Shown piece after piece: positions 1 through 10,919 of a stretch of 64,000 bases of DNA (within the stretch, counting starts at the first letter, position 1; the number at the start of each line of letters is the position of its first letter). This DNA comes from Campylobacter showae. GTDB taxonomy: Bacteria > Campylobacterota > Campylobacteria > Campylobacterales > Campylobacteraceae. Below the pieces are notes generated by a model that saw nothing but the letters and a program-made list of their open reading frames with translations, had not been told where the DNA came from and ran no database searches. The stretch is from NCBI RefSeq assembly GCF_900573985.1, contig NZ_UWOK01000001.1, positions 930,001 to 994,000 on the forward strand, given 5' to 3'. The translations under genes and the position numbers were made by a program.

Positions 1-1
1 C

Positions 2-1918
2 CGCACGATGGCCGGCTACTACGACACCGATATGCTCACGATCGTGCTGCCTGCATTTAGCGTCTGGGCTATGATACGCCTCGCGCAGAAAAAAAACGTA
101 AACGACCTCATTTTTATCCCGATTTTTATCCTGATAAACGACTGGTGGTATCCTAGCTCGTACTCGCTAAATTTTGCGATGCTGGGCGCATTTTTGCTCT
201 ATACTTTGATTTTCGATAGGAAAAACGCGCTAAATTACGAAGCGGCTATTTTGATGATAGTCGCACTTACCTATATCGATTTTTACGCCAAAAGTGCGCT
301 TGCGGTCGCGCTTTATCTAGCGATGAGATTTCGTCCGCAGATCTGGGATAAGCGCGCTATCGCGGCTTGTCTTGCTTTAGCCGTCGCGCTTCTGGGTTAT
401 AGCGGCGGACTAAATCAAATTTTATTTCAGCTTAAATTTTACATATTTCGCGGAGTTTCCGAGAGTAGTGAGCCGGTTTTTCATTTTTACAACGTAAATA
501 AAACGATAATGGAAATGAGCGATTATTCGTTTGAGTTTGAGTCGATAAACGCCTTTGCTAAGCGTATCAGCGGGCATATCGTTACTTTTGCTTTATCGCT
601 CGTAGGAGTCGCGGCGCTGTGTTTTAAATTTCGCTCGTTTTTGCTTGCCCTTCCGATGCTACTGCTTGGATTTTTGGCGCTAAAAGGCGGGCTTAGATTT
701 ACGATCTACTCCGTGCCGGCGATGGCGATAGGGTTTGGGTATTTCGCCGTCCTTTGCGTGGATTTTTTCAAAAAAGATAAAATTTTAGATAAATTTTGCA
801 CCGTTTGTTTAGCGGCGTTTTTTGCGTTTTTCTTTTTATATTTTGATAAATACTACAGCCTCTTGCACGGCAAATCTCCCGTTTTTGCGCCAAATTTTGA
901 CGGCGAGGCGAGCCTTGGCGTATATCTAGCTACGCTTGCAGCGGCGGCGATCGTTTGCGGGGCGGCTTATTTTATGGTTTCAGGGTTAAGCTCGCTCAAA
1001 AAACACGCGCTTTTAGAAAAAATTTGCGTCTTTTGTATCGCCGCGCTTTCTTTGATGCCGTGTCTTGAGCACATTTACGGCTACAAAGTCGGCACGGTTT
1101 TTGCCAAAAGCGAGGTCGAGAGCCTGGATAAATTACACAAGATCGCGGGGCGCGAGGATTACGTGCTGGCGTGGTGGGACTATGGCTATCCGATCCGCTA
1201 CTACGCGGACGTCAAGACCCTCATCGACGGCGGCAAGCACCTAGGCAGGGATAACTTTGCCGTGAGCTTTGCGCTAGCTAGCAACCAGCGCATGTCGGCA
1301 AATATGGCGCGTCTGGAGGTCGAGTACACCGAGCGAAATTTTAGCGAGAGATTCGGGTTAAATTTGAACCAAATGATGAAGGACTACAACGCCACGAGCG
1401 TAAATTCATTTTTGTATTCGCTAAACGGCAAGGATTTCCGCCCGCCGCAAAAAACACGCGAGATTTATTATTATCTGCCTGACTCCATGATCGATATCTT
1501 TAGCGCCGTTTTGCGCTTTTCAAACCTCGATCTAAACAGCGGCGAGGAGTATGGAGCGATATTTTATCCGGGCAAACCTTACTCGGTGGACGGCGATACG
1601 ATAAATATCGGCGGAGGGTTTAGCGTATCGGGCGACGCGTCAAAAGTCTATATCGGCGAGCGCGAAATGCCCGTAAATACGTACTTTGAAACAAGTTACG
1701 ACGAAAAGGATAAACTGGTCGTCAAAAAGCACGAGATGAACGCGGACGGTAAAATTTATCTCATTTTTATGAAGGATTACAGGCGGTTTTTGGTGCTTGA
1801 CGAAGCGGTGCTAAACTCGGCCTACATACAGCTTTTCGTGCTCGAAAACTACGACAAAGAGTTGTTTGAGCCGGTCGTTTTAAACGGCGCGGTTAAAATT
1901 TATAGGTTGCTAAGATGA
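2..1918 (+). CDS. pglB: PglB oligosaccharyltransferase, 5' end cut by window
   Basis: Single-subunit oligosaccharyltransferase that moves the lipid-linked heptasaccharide onto Asn in D/E-X-N-X-S/T sequons in the periplasm. The frame is open to the first base: codons for R-T precede the internal Met at base 8, matching the R-T-M-x-G-Y-Y-D-T-D-M region of C. jejuni PglB, so the true start is outside. About 638 residues are visible of roughly 710. The N-terminal part is hydrophobic and multi-spanning. The C-terminal periplasmic part carries WWDYGYP (about 389-395 counted from the internal Met at base 8), the sequon-binding signature, followed by DGGKHLGRDNF and MARLEVEYTE. It is the first visible gene of the pgl operon. 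Very confident. Confidence 0.97.
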   Translation, partial: RTMAGYYDTDMLTIVLPAFSVWAMIRLAQKKNVNDLIFIPIFILINDWWYPSSYSLNFAMLGAFLLYTLIFDRKNALNYEAAILMIVALTYIDFYAKSALAVALYLAMRFRPQIWDKRAIAACLALAVALLGYSGGLNQILFQLKFYIFRGVSESSEPVFHFYNVNKTIMEMSDYSFEFESINAFAKRISGHIVTFALSLVGVAALCFKFRSFLLALPMLLLGFLALKGGLRFTIYSVPAMAIGFGYFAVLCVDFFKKDKILDKFCTVCLAAFFAFFFLYFDKYYSLLHGKSPVFAPNFDGEASLGVYLATLAAAAIVCGAAYFMVSGLSSLKKHALLEKICVFCIAALSLMPCLEHIYGYKVGTVFAKSEVESLDKLHKIAGREDYVLAWWDYGYPIRYYADVKTLIDGGKHLGRDNFAVSFALASNQRMSANMARLEVEYTERNFSERFGLNLNQMMKDYNATSVNSFLYSLNGKDFRPPQKTREIYYYLPDSMIDIFSAVLRFSNLDLNSGEEYGAIFYPGKPYSVDGDTINIGGGFSVSGDASKVYIGEREMPVNTYFETSYDEKDKLVVKKHEMNADGKIYLIFMKDYRRFLVLDEAVLNSAYIQLFVLENYDKELFEPVVLNGAVKIYRLLR

Positions 1919-1977
1919 GGGCGGTAAATTTGATCAAGGCGCAGGTGTCCGCTAAATTTGCGATAGAGGTTTTTTAA

Positions 1978-3105
1978 ATGGCTAAATTTGGATTTTTATC
2001 TCACGCCGATATGAGCATTTACTTTTTCCGCGCGCCGATCATGCGCGAGCTAAAGCGGCTCGGGCACGAGGTTTTTGCTATCGCGCCAAAGGGCGACTAC
2101 ACGGATAGGCTAAAAAGCGAATTTAACTGCGTGACATACGAGCTTGACCGCGCGAGCCTAAATCCTCTAACCGTGCTTGAAAACTCAAAAAAGCTCGCCG
2201 AGATTTTACGCGGGTTAAATTTGGATCTGCTACAAACCTCGGCGCACAAATCAAACGTGTTTGGCACCTTTGCCGCTAAAAAAGTGGGCATAAAGCGCGT
2301 GATAAATTTGGTTGAAGGGCTTGGCAGCTTTTATATCGATAACGACCTAAAAACCCGTCTAGTGCGCGCCGCGATCGAGACGCTTTATAAAAAAGCGTTA
2401 AAGATGAGCGACGGCTGCGTATTCGTAAACGAGGCCGATCCGGCGTATTTTCTAGCTCGCGGGCTGATTGCCGAAGAGAAAATTTTTAAGATAAAAAGCG
2501 TGGGCGTGGATACGCTCAAATTTGACGAAAATAGCGTGCTGGCCGCAAATTTAGGCGAGGATCTGCGCAGCAAAAAGATCGTGCTTATGATAGCGCGCGC
2601 GATGTGGCACAAGGGCGTGCGCGAGTTTTACGAGGCGGCAGAGCTTTTACGCGGGCGCGATGACTGCGCGTTCATCTTTGCGGGCGAAGGGTTTGAGGGA
2701 AACAAAAGTACAGCCGACGCGAAGTTTCTAACGGGCGGCGCCGTGCGGTATCTGGGCGCTAGAGACGACGTGCCCCAGCTTTTAAAGGCTAGCTATCTAC
2801 TCGCGCTTCCAAGCTACAAAGAGGGCTTTCCCCGCACGGTTTTAGAGGCGATGAGTATGAGCCGTGCGGTCGTGGCTAGCGACGTAGCCGGCTGCAACGA
2901 GGCCGTGACGAACGGCTTTAACGGCCTGCTTTGCGAGGTAAAAAGCTCTGCGGATCTAGCCGCAAAGATAGAGATTTTGTTAAACGACGAAAATTTGGCC
3001 GCGCAAATGGGGCGAAACGGGCGGGAGCTTGCCGTGCGTGAGTTTGACGAGCGAGCGGTCGCGCGAAAATATATAGAAATTTATAGGAAATTTATCGATG
3101 TATAG
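1978..3105 (+). CDS. pglA: PglA GT4 GalNAc transferase
   Basis: Cytoplasmic GT4-family glycosyltransferase, 375 aa. By family and position it adds the first GalNAc to undecaprenyl-PP-diNAcBac, the second committed step of the N-glycan pathway. The N-terminal Rossmann half starts with a typical GT-B opening ([20 protein letters not shown]). The C-terminal half has [18 protein letters not shown] and the E-X7-E motif, E282 and E290 in EGFPRTVLE. The stop overlaps the start of pglC by 8 bp, so the two are probably translationally coupled. The 59 bp after pglB contain no other gene. Confidence 0.95.
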   Translation: MAKFGFLSHADMSIYFFRAPIMRELKRLGHEVFAIAPKGDYTDRLKSEFNCVTYELDRASLNPLTVLENSKKLAEILRGLNLDLLQTSAHKSNVFGTFAAKKVGIKRVINLVEGLGSFYIDNDLKTRLVRAAIETLYKKALKMSDGCVFVNEADPAYFLARGLIAEEKIFKIKSVGVDTLKFDENSVLAANLGEDLRSKKIVLMIARAMWHKGVREFYEAAELLRGRDDCAFIFAGEGFEGNKSTADAKFLTGGAVRYLGARDDVPQLLKASYLLALPSYKEGFPRTVLEAMSMSRAVVASDVAGCNEAVTNGFNGLLCEVKSSADLAAKIEILLNDENLAAQMGRNGRELAVREFDERAVARKYIEIYRKFIDV

Positions 3106-3703
3106 AGCGTTTTTTAAGAGATTACTAGACATTTGCGGCGCGATTTTTTTGATCGTGCTGACGCTGCCGATTATGGCGGTCGTCGCGGTTTTGATATATT
3201 TTAAGGTTAGCAAGGACGTCATTTTTACGCAGGCGCGCCCGGGTTTGCACGCTAAAATTTTTAAAATTTACAAATTTAAAACGATGAGCGACGAGCGCGG
3301 CGCGGACGGCGAGCTGCTACCCGACGAGATGCGCCTAAACGGTATCGGCAAGACTATCCGAAGCCTCAGCCTTGATGAGCTGCCCCAGCTTTTTAACGTG
3401 CTAAAAGGCGATATGAGCTTCATCGGGCCTCGTCCGCTTTTGGTCGAATACCTGCCTCTTTACGACGCCGAGCAAGCGACCCGCCACGACGTGAGACCGG
3501 GTATCACGGGTCTAGCGCAGGTAAACGGCCGCAACGCGATCAGCTGGGCGGAGAAGTTTAAATTTGATGCGAGATATGTCCGCGAGCTTAGTTTTATGCT
3601 GGACGTGAAAATCGCGATTTTAACCGTGCAAAAGGTCTTAAAACGAAGCGGCGTGAGCAAAGAGGGTATGGCTACGACGGAGAAATTTAATGGCCGCAAC
3701 TAA
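3098..3703 (+). CDS. pglC: PglC UDP-diNAcBac phosphoglycosyl transferase
   Basis: Monotopic phosphoglycosyl transferase of 201 aa that transfers phospho-diNAcBac from UDP-diNAcBac to undecaprenyl phosphate and so starts glycan assembly. An N-terminal re-entrant hydrophobic helix (about 8-33) precedes the family core: [17 protein letters not shown], then [21 protein letters not shown] at about 93-113. The length equals that of minimal family members such as C. jejuni PglC (about 200 aa). It overlaps pglA upstream and pglD downstream (14 bp). Confidence 0.96.
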   Translation: MYRAFFKRLLDICGAIFLIVLTLPIMAVVAVLIYFKVSKDVIFTQARPGLHAKIFKIYKFKTMSDERGADGELLPDEMRLNGIGKTIRSLSLDELPQLFNVLKGDMSFIGPRPLLVEYLPLYDAEQATRHDVRPGITGLAQVNGRNAISWAEKFKFDARYVRELSFMLDVKIAILTVQKVLKRSGVSKEGMATTEKFNGRN

Positions 3704-4283
3704 AATTTACGTTTACGGCTTTAGCGGGCACGGAGCCGTCGTCGCGGACGTGGCTAGAGCCTGCGGATACGGCGAGGTCGTGTTTTTAGACGATGCCAAA
3801 TTTGACGGTAAAAGCGTCCTCAAATTTGACCCGAGTCTGGAAAAAGCCGACATGATCGTGGCTATCGGAGATAATAAAATCAGACGAATCCTGCAAGAAA
3901 GAGTAAAAAACGCCGACTTTCGCGTTGCACACTTGATCCATCCAGGTGCGGTAGTAAGCAAGAGCGCGCAAATAGGCGAGGGCGCGGTCGTGATGCCAAA
4001 TGCCGTCATAAACGCGCGCGCGGTGATAGGCGAGGGTGCGATAATAAACACGGGCGCGATCATCGAGCACGACTGCGAGATCGGCGATTTCGCGCATATT
4101 AGCCCAAATGCGGCGCTAGCAGGCGGTGTGATAGTGGGGCAAAATACCCACGTAGGCATAGGTTCATGCGTCATCCAATGCGTAAAAATCGGCACAAACT
4201 GCATCATCGGAGCGGGCAGCGTCGTCGTAAGAGATATCGCAGACGGCAGCGTCGCCTACGGCAATCCAGCTAAAGTTAGGTGA
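3690..4283 (+). CDS. pglD: PglD UDP-amino-sugar acetyltransferase
   Basis: Acetyl-CoA-dependent N-acetyltransferase, 197 aa, acting on UDP-4-amino-sugar to complete UDP-N,N'-diacetylbacillosamine. The N-terminal Rossmann-like domain (about 1-80, [14 protein letters not shown]) is followed by a left-handed beta-helix of hexapeptide repeats (about 85-185). The probable catalytic base is H127 in [15 protein letters not shown]. The ATG is preceded by GGAGAAATTTA inside the end of pglC. It ends this transcription block; a 258-bp gap separates it from pglE. Confidence 0.95.
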   Translation: MAATKIYVYGFSGHGAVVADVARACGYGEVVFLDDAKFDGKSVLKFDPSLEKADMIVAIGDNKIRRILQERVKNADFRVAHLIHPGAVVSKSAQIGEGAVVMPNAVINARAVIGEGAIINTGAIIEHDCEIGDFAHISPNAALAGGVIVGQNTHVGIGSCVIQCVKIGTNCIIGAGSVVVRDIADGSVAYGNPAKVR

Positions 4284-4391
4284 AATTTGAGTTAAATTTG
4301 AGAGCCAAAATACCGCTCGTCAAATTTGCGCTCGTAATAATAAAACCGTCGCAAACTAAAAAAATAGATAAAATTTAGCCAAGTCCCATGC

Positions 4392-4429
4392 TGCGTCAAA
4401 TTTGCAGTTCCAAAATACATTTTGACGCA
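4392..4429 (+). terminator. Inverted repeat after pglD, possible terminator
   Basis: TGCGTCAAA (4392-4400) pairs with TTTGACGCA (4421-4429) across a 20-base loop, followed by AAAATTTAAC. The stem is AT-rich and the T tract is poor, so it would be weak. It is the only clear stem in the 258-bp pglD-pglE gap. Confidence 0.4.
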
Positions 4430-4510
4430 AAATTTAACAAAATCCCCATTTTCTACGGCCTAAAAGCAAATTTAAACGAGTTTTTATAAAAATATTTAGA
4501 TTTTAAGTGC

Positions 4511-4516
4511 TACAAT
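4511..4516 (+). promoter_or_regulatory. -10 box of pglE promoter
   Basis: TACAAT preceded by a T-rich stretch and GTGC, the usual Campylobacter sigma70 layout with no clear -35. An AAGGA ribosome site at 4531-4535 and the ATG at 4542 follow. The same GC(T/A)...TACAAT layout recurs before the EamA gene at 24528. Confidence 0.6.
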
Positions 4517-4532
4517 GCGTAAATTTCTTTAA

Positions 4533-5630
<1,098 letters not shown>

Positions 5631-7409
5631 ATGTTTAAGGCGACGAAGCTAAAGCGGCTTGCGTTTTTTCTGGGCTTTGACGTCGCGATATTCGTCGCGT
5701 CGTTTTATCTGGCGTATTTGCTTAGATTTAGCGGCGTGCTGCCTGATTATTTTAGAGGCGGACTGGTCGCAGGCTGCGCTACGATGGTGGTTTTAAAGCT
5801 ATTTTTCATGTGGCTTTTTAAAATTTACAAGGTGCCGTGGAGATTTTTTGGACTAAACGAAGCGAGGAAAATTTTCCTCGTTCATCTTTGCGCGATCGTT
5901 TGCTTTTGGATCGTTTATTTTGCGGCGCCTAGTCTTTTTAATCCGTTTCCGCGAAGCGTGATTTTTATCGACGCCGTTATCTCGTGCCTGCTAATCGGAA
6001 ATTTAAGGATCGCCAAGCGTATGTTTTTAGACTTTTCTAAAAAGCCGCACACGGGCGAGCCTTGCGTAGTTATCGGCGCTACGTCAAAGGCGCTTCACGT
6101 TTTAAAGGGGCTTAGGCAGGGCTATATCGATCTATATGCCGTGGGCGTGGTAGACGGCAGGAGCGATCTAGTCGGCACTTACTGCGACGGATTTTTAGTG
6201 CAACCAAAGAGCCAAATCGCAAATTTGATCAAAGAGTACAACGTAAAAACCGCTATCATCGCGCTAGCACTCGGTCAAGACGAGCTGGCGGAGCTTTTTG
6301 ACGAGCTTACGGCTTACGGTATCCGCGATATTAAGATCTTCTCGATGTTTGGTACGGGCAAGGACGCGATCAAAGATATCTCGATCGAGGATCTGCTAGC
6401 TAGAAAGCCAAAAGACCTAGATAGCACTGCGGTGGAGAAATTTTTAGGCGGTAAGGTCGTTTTGGTCACGGGAGCCGGCGGCAGTATCGGTAGTGAAATT
6501 TGCAAGCAGTGCTTGAAATTTGGCGTTAGCAAGCTAATCATGATCGATCACAGCGAGTTTAATCTCTATAAAATCGGCGAGATAACCCACAGCGACAAAA
6601 CCGTGAGCAAGATGATAAATATCGTAAACGAAGCGGACTTGCGCACGGTGTTTGAGGAGTTTAGGCCGCAGATCGCGATCCATGCCGCAGCCTATAAGCA
6701 CGTGCCGCTTTGCGAAGCAAACCCGAAGGCTGCTGTCGTAAATAACATAATAGGCACTAAAATTTTGATCGATTTATCTATCGAATACGGCGTTAGCAAG
6801 GTCGTGATGATCTCATCGGATAAGGCTGTGCGCCCGACTAATATCATGGGTGCGACTAAGCGCGTGTGCGAGCTTTACGCGCTAAACTCGAATTTGCCTG
6901 CTAAAACCGAGATAGTCGCAGTGCGTTTTGGCAACGTGCTAGGCTCAAGCGGCAGCGTAATACCGAAATTTAAAGAACAAATCGAAAATAATAAACCGCT
7001 AACCGTCACGCACCCTGACATCACGAGGTATTTTATGCTGGTTTCCGAGGCCTGTCAGCTCGTGCTTCAGGCCGCCTCGATAGCAAAGGGCGGCGAGCTT
7101 TTCGTGCTTGATATGGGCGAGCCGATAAAGATCGCCGATCTAGCTAAAAAGATGCTGATTTTATCAAACAAAGAACACCTGGGCGTCGAATTCGTCGGTC
7201 TTCGTCCGGGCGAGAAGCTTTATGAGGAGCTTTTAATCAACAAAGACGACGTAAAAACCGAGTTTCAGTCTATTTTCGTGACGCACTCTAGCAAATACGA
7301 CGTGGCTAAACTAAATGAACAAATCAAAAATTTAACGCACGCGGACGACGTTGCAGCGGGGCTAAAAGAGATCGTGCCGGAGTTTAATCACGCTCTAAAT
7401 AAGGAATAA
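5631..7409 (+). CDS. pglF: PglF UDP-GlcNAc 4,6-dehydratase
   Basis: Membrane-anchored SDR dehydratase, 592 aa, that turns UDP-GlcNAc into the 4-keto-6-deoxy sugar starting diNAcBac synthesis. About four N-terminal membrane helices (1-130) precede a first Rossmann-like domain and then the catalytic SDR domain with TGAGGSIGS at 280-288. The active site is SSDKAV (D397, K398), with Met406 in NIMGATK where ordinary SDRs have Tyr, exactly the PglF/FlaA1 variant. LRPGEKLYEELL near the C-terminus is also typical. Confidence 0.96.
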   Translation: MFKATKLKRLAFFLGFDVAIFVASFYLAYLLRFSGVLPDYFRGGLVAGCATMVVLKLFFMWLFKIYKVPWRFFGLNEARKIFLVHLCAIVCFWIVYFAAPSLFNPFPRSVIFIDAVISCLLIGNLRIAKRMFLDFSKKPHTGEPCVVIGATSKALHVLKGLRQGYIDLYAVGVVDGRSDLVGTYCDGFLVQPKSQIANLIKEYNVKTAIIALALGQDELAELFDELTAYGIRDIKIFSMFGTGKDAIKDISIEDLLARKPKDLDSTAVEKFLGGKVVLVTGAGGSIGSEICKQCLKFGVSKLIMIDHSEFNLYKIGEITHSDKTVSKMINIVNEADLRTVFEEFRPQIAIHAAAYKHVPLCEANPKAAVVNNIIGTKILIDLSIEYGVSKVVMISSDKAVRPTNIMGATKRVCELYALNSNLPAKTEIVAVRFGNVLGSSGSVIPKFKEQIENNKPLTVTHPDITRYFMLVSEACQLVLQAASIAKGGELFVLDMGEPIKIADLAKKMLILSNKEHLGVEFVGLRPGEKLYEELLINKDDVKTEFQSIFVTHSSKYDVAKLNEQIKNLTHADDVAAGLKEIVPEFNHALNKE

Positions 7410-7411
7410 AT

Positions 7412-8308
7412 TTGACGTTACAAGATATACAGAGGTTTTCAGAGTTAAGATACAAGGCTAGAGCCTATATATGCTATCTTTTTAGTAAAAATTTGCCAAA
7501 TAGGCTGCCTGGAGTAAACGCCGAGTCGATAAAAAGCGGCTTTGATAAAATGGCGCACGAGATAGAGGGCTTTGACGCGTTTTACGTGCTTGACGCAAAC
7601 GGCGTGCAAATAGGCGACGCCGTGAGTCTAAACGAAAAATACAAAGCCGGCGGCGGCGAAAACTGCAGCAATAAGTCTTATTATTACACCGCGGTACGTG
7701 AAAAGCGCTGCGTGCTAAGCGACCCGTACCCGTCCTCGCTCACGGGCGAGCTGTGTGTGACAGCGTCCACTCCGATATATGACGATAAGGGCGAGCTAAA
7801 ATTCGTCGCTTGTATCGACGTTTCGCTAGAAAATATCCTAGCCATCGTCTCCCACGGCAAGCTAGAGAGCTACTTTGGCAAATTTCTAAAGGTCGTTTAC
7901 GCCGCGTTTTCGGTCGCGCTTTTTATCATAGCCTTGTTTTTGTTCGCCGACGCGCTCAAGGGGCTTTTGGCTAACGATCTTTTAAATATCGAAGTAGAAA
8001 AGATGTTTGAGCACACGATCGTGCTGACGCTGGCGCTTGCGATCTTTGATCTGGTTAAAGCGATATTTGAAGAAGAGGTGCTGGGTAAAAGCAAGCGCGG
8101 CGAGGATATGGAAAATAAAACGATGATTAGATTTATCGGCTCGATCATCATCGCGCTTGCGATCGAGGCGCTGATGCTCGTGTTTAAATTTGCCATCACG
8201 GCGCCCGATCACATCATAAATGCGATCTATCTAATCGGCGGCGTTGCGATGCTGATGATCGCGCTTAGCGTTTATCTTTTTGCAACCAAGCAAAGGAGCT
8301 CGCATTGA
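7412..8308 (+). CDS. pglG: PglG-like Cache/PDC sensor membrane protein
   Basis: 298-aa protein with a TTG start after AAGGAATAAA. Its place directly after pglF and its length match C. jejuni pglG, a locus member with no proven enzymatic role. The N-terminal half (about 1-150) looks like a single Cache/PDC sensor domain (GFDAFYVLDANGVQIGD, YYYTAVREKRCVLSDPY, STPIYDDKGELKFVACIDVS). It is followed by membrane helices near 160-190, 205-220, 238-260 and 270-290. No kinase, HAMP or methyl-accepting region is present, so it may sense a ligand for another partner. Function is inferred from position only. Confidence 0.8.
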   Translation: MTLQDIQRFSELRYKARAYICYLFSKNLPNRLPGVNAESIKSGFDKMAHEIEGFDAFYVLDANGVQIGDAVSLNEKYKAGGGENCSNKSYYYTAVREKRCVLSDPYPSSLTGELCVTASTPIYDDKGELKFVACIDVSLENILAIVSHGKLESYFGKFLKVVYAAFSVALFIIALFLFADALKGLLANDLLNIEVEKMFEHTIVLTLALAIFDLVKAIFEEEVLGKSKRGEDMENKTMIRFIGSIIIALAIEALMLVFKFAITAPDHIINAIYLIGGVAMLMIALSVYLFATKQRSSH

Positions 8309-8916
8309 TCGGCATTATCGACTACGGCGCGGGAAATTTAAGAAGCGTGTTAAACGCGTTTGAAAGTTTAAATTTAAAGGCTCGGCTAGCGGTTCGCGGC
8401 GAGGAGTTAGTTAAATTTGACAAGATAATCTTGCCCGGCGTCGGGGCTTTTGGCGAAGCGATGCAAAAGCTAAAAGATAGAGACTTTATCCCCGCGATAA
8501 AAGAAGCCGCGGCCGGCGGAAAGCCGTTTTTAGGCATTTGTCTGGGTATGCAGCTGCTTTTTGAGCAAAGCGAGGAGTTTGGCGTAAACGAGGGGCTCGG
8601 GCTCGTAAAAGGGCGAGTGGTTAAATTTGACCCGTCTAAATTTGACGCGCCGCTAAAGGTGCCTCACACGGGTTGGAATACGATAAATTTTACCAAGCAA
8701 ACGCCGATAAATAAGGATCTGGCGGCTAGCGAGTATTTGTATTTCGTGCACTCTTATCACGTAGTTTGCGAGGACGATGCGGCGCTTGGCTTTAGCGAAT
8801 ACGGCTATAAATTCGTAAGCGCGGTGCGTAAAGATAACATTTTCGGCTTTCAGCCGCACCCCGAAAAGAGCTATGAGACGGGGCTAAAAATTTTACGAAA
8901 TTTCGGAGAGATGTGA
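8305..8916 (+). CDS. hisH: HisH, IGP synthase glutaminase subunit
   Basis: Class I glutamine amidotransferase subunit, 203 aa, supplying ammonia to HisF for imidazole glycerol phosphate in histidine synthesis. The catalytic Cys lies in [15 protein letters not shown], and His-Glu in GFQPHPEKS near the C-terminus. The TTG start overlaps the stop of pglG. hisF is not adjacent here; hisA follows directly. In C. jejuni the pgl locus runs straight into cheY, so the two his genes are a local rearrangement. Confidence 0.95.
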   Translation: MIGIIDYGAGNLRSVLNAFESLNLKARLAVRGEELVKFDKIILPGVGAFGEAMQKLKDRDFIPAIKEAAAGGKPFLGICLGMQLLFEQSEEFGVNEGLGLVKGRVVKFDPSKFDAPLKVPHTGWNTINFTKQTPINKDLAASEYLYFVHSYHVVCEDDAALGFSEYGYKFVSAVRKDNIFGFQPHPEKSYETGLKILRNFGEM

Positions 8917-9626
8917 TGGAAATTTTCCCTGCGATAGATCTAAAAGAGGGCAAGGCGGTTCGGCTTTTTAAAGGCGAGATGAGTAGCGCCAAAATCTACT
9001 CGGACGCGCCGTGGGAGCTAGCCAAAAGGTTTGAAGATATGGGCGCAAAGTGGCTTCACGTCGTCGATCTTGACGGAGCGTTTGCGGGCGAAGCGGTAAA
9101 TCTAAAAACCGTAGAAAAGATCGCAAAAGCCGCAAATTTACAAATCCAAATCGGCGGCGGGATACGCGACGAAGCGCGAATAAAAAGCTACCTTGATAGC
9201 GGCATAACGCGCGTTATCTTGGGCTCGGTAGCGCTAAAGGATCCAAATTTTACTAAAGAAATGGCGCAAAAATACCGCGTCGCCGTCGGCATAGACGCTA
9301 AAGATGGCTTCGTTGCCGTGCAAGGCTGGGCGGAGGTGTCGCAGATGAGGGCGACCGAGCTAGCGCATAAATTTGCCGGAGCCGGAGTCGAAGCGGTAAT
9401 CTGTACCGATATCTCAAAAGACGGCACCCTTAGCGGCGTGAACGTTGAGTTTACCTCGCAAATCGCAAAGGCAAGCGGTATAAATACGATCGCAAGCGGC
9501 GGCGTAAAAGATATCTCTGATATCGAGGCGCTAATGCGCGCGGGAGACGTTTACGGCGCGATCGTGGGCAAGGCGTACTACGAAGGGACGCTCGATCTAA
9601 AAGAGGCTTTTAAACTGGGCCGCTAA
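8916..9626 (+). CDS. hisA: HisA, ProFAR isomerase
   Basis: Phosphoribosylformimino-5-aminoimidazole carboxamide ribotide isomerase, 236 aa, TIM-barrel histidine enzyme. The first barrel strand holds the catalytic Asp in [28 protein letters not shown] and the phosphate-binding [10 protein letters not shown] follow. A GTG at 8913 would add one residue, but the ATG at 8916 has the better distance to GGAG near 8905 and gives the usual MEIFPAIDL start. It overlaps the hisH stop. Confidence 0.95.
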   Translation: MEIFPAIDLKEGKAVRLFKGEMSSAKIYSDAPWELAKRFEDMGAKWLHVVDLDGAFAGEAVNLKTVEKIAKAANLQIQIGGGIRDEARIKSYLDSGITRVILGSVALKDPNFTKEMAQKYRVAVGIDAKDGFVAVQGWAEVSQMRATELAHKFAGAGVEAVICTDISKDGTLSGVNVEFTSQIAKASGINTIASGGVKDISDIEALMRAGDVYGAIVGKAYYEGTLDLKEAFKLGR

Positions 9627-9658
9627 AATTTTAAAGTAAATTTAAATATAAAATTTGC

Positions 9659-9664
9659 TAGAAT
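9659..9664 (+). promoter_or_regulatory. -10 box of cheY promoter
   Basis: TAGAAT after TTTGC, 29 bases before the GTG of cheY, with an AAGGA ribosome site at 9681-9685. The upstream sequence is AT-rich with spaced T runs, as in Campylobacter sigma70 promoters. Confidence 0.55.
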
Positions 9665-9692
9665 TGGACATTTTTTAAAAAAGGATACGATT

Positions 9693-10058
9693 GTGAAAAT
9701 ATTAGTAGTCGACGACAGCTCTACTATGAGAAGAATTATAAAAAACACCCTACAAAGGCTTGGGCATCAAGAAATTTTAGAGGCCGAGCACGGAGTCGAA
9801 GCATGGCAAATTTTGGGTCAGCACAGCGATATAAACGTGCTTATTACCGACTGGAATATGCCTGAAATGAACGGCCTTGAGCTCGTAAAAAAGGTCCGCG
9901 CCGAGGCAAAATACGTCGATATGCCTATCATCATGGTAACGACCGAGGGCGGTAAAGCCGAGGTCATCACCGCGCTAAAAGCAGGCGTCAATAACTACAT
10001 CGTAAAGCCGTTTACGCCGCAAGTTTTAAAAGAAAAACTTGAAGACGTCTTGGGCTAA
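9693..10058 (+). CDS. cheY: CheY chemotaxis response regulator
   Basis: Single-domain receiver, 121 aa, that takes phosphate from CheA and switches flagellar rotation by binding FliM. The acidic pair lies in VVDDSS, the phospho-acceptor Asp in LITDWNMPEMNG, the Thr in MVTTEGG and the Lys in YIVKPFTP. No output domain is present. The start is GTG. The gene order cheY-prmA-ftsH equals that of C. jejuni. Confidence 0.97.
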   Translation: MKILVVDDSSTMRRIIKNTLQRLGHQEILEAEHGVEAWQILGQHSDINVLITDWNMPEMNGLELVKKVRAEAKYVDMPIIMVTTEGGKAEVITALKAGVNNYIVKPFTPQVLKEKLEDVLG

Positions 10059-10070
10059 AAGAGCGTAAAT

Positions 10071-10901
10071 TTGAAAGATAAATTTTACGAGCTTGAAGTT
10101 CTTTGCTCGCAGGAGCTTCGCGAGCTTTTCGAGGATCTCGTTTTTTCTTTGGGCGTTACTTGCACGCAGGAGACTGCCGGCGGGTTTATCGTCCGAGATG
10201 AAGACGAGCTAGACGAAGTGGAATTTGGCCTGCAAGAATACGCAAAATCTCTACAAAATGCGCTCGGCCGAGAGATCGAATTTAAGATAACAAAAAGCCA
10301 AAAAGAAAATAAAGACTGGTTAAACGAATACAAAAAAAACGTAAGACCGATAGAAATCGGTAAATTTTACATCCACCCAAGCTGGGAAGAGTCTAAAGGC
10401 GGGTTTGAAAATATTATCATCGACCCCGCTCTTGCCTTTGGCTCGGGTCACCATGAGAGTACGAGCGCTTGTATAGAGTGTCTGCAAAAATACGCCGCAA
10501 ACGGCATGAGCGCGCTTGATGTGGGCTGCGGAAGCGGGATACTAAGCATCGCTCTAGCAAAACTAGGCTGCGTCACGGATGCCTGCGATACTGACGAGCA
10601 AGCAGTGCAAAGCTCGCAGAAAAACGCCAAACTAAATGGGGTTAAATTTAATCAAATTTGGACCGGTTCGGTGGCGAATTTAGGTAAAAAATACGACGTC
10701 GTCGTCGCAAATATAATCGCTGACGTGATACTAATGCTAAAAAATGATCTAATAAATTTGCTAAAAGAGGGCTCGTATCTCGTTTTAGCAGGCGTTTTGG
10801 ATAAATACGAAACGCGAATTTTAGAGGCTTTTTCGTCGCTCAAACTGGTAGAAAGTCAAACTAAAAACGAGTGGAAAAGCTTCGTATTTCAAAAAGCTTA
10901 A
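10071..10901 (+). CDS. prmA: PrmA, ribosomal protein L11 methyltransferase
   Basis: SAM-dependent methyltransferase, 276 aa, that methylates ribosomal protein L11. The SAM-binding core is LDVGCGSGILSIAL, with DPALAFGSGHHEST before it and VVANIIADVI after it, all family signatures. The TTG start lies 12 bp after the cheY stop, so the two are probably co-transcribed; ftsH follows 18 bp later. Confidence 0.94.
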   Translation: MKDKFYELEVLCSQELRELFEDLVFSLGVTCTQETAGGFIVRDEDELDEVEFGLQEYAKSLQNALGREIEFKITKSQKENKDWLNEYKKNVRPIEIGKFYIHPSWEESKGGFENIIIDPALAFGSGHHESTSACIECLQKYAANGMSALDVGCGSGILSIALAKLGCVTDACDTDEQAVQSSQKNAKLNGVKFNQIWTGSVANLGKKYDVVVANIIADVILMLKNDLINLLKEGSYLVLAGVLDKYETRILEAFSSLKLVESQTKNEWKSFVFQKA

Positions 10902-10919
10902 AATAATTTAAGGAACATA

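Noticed and set aside
3713..4207. Long minus-strand ORF opposite pglD
   Set aside because: Shadow of the hexapeptide-repeat gene; no ribosome site and low-complexity translation.
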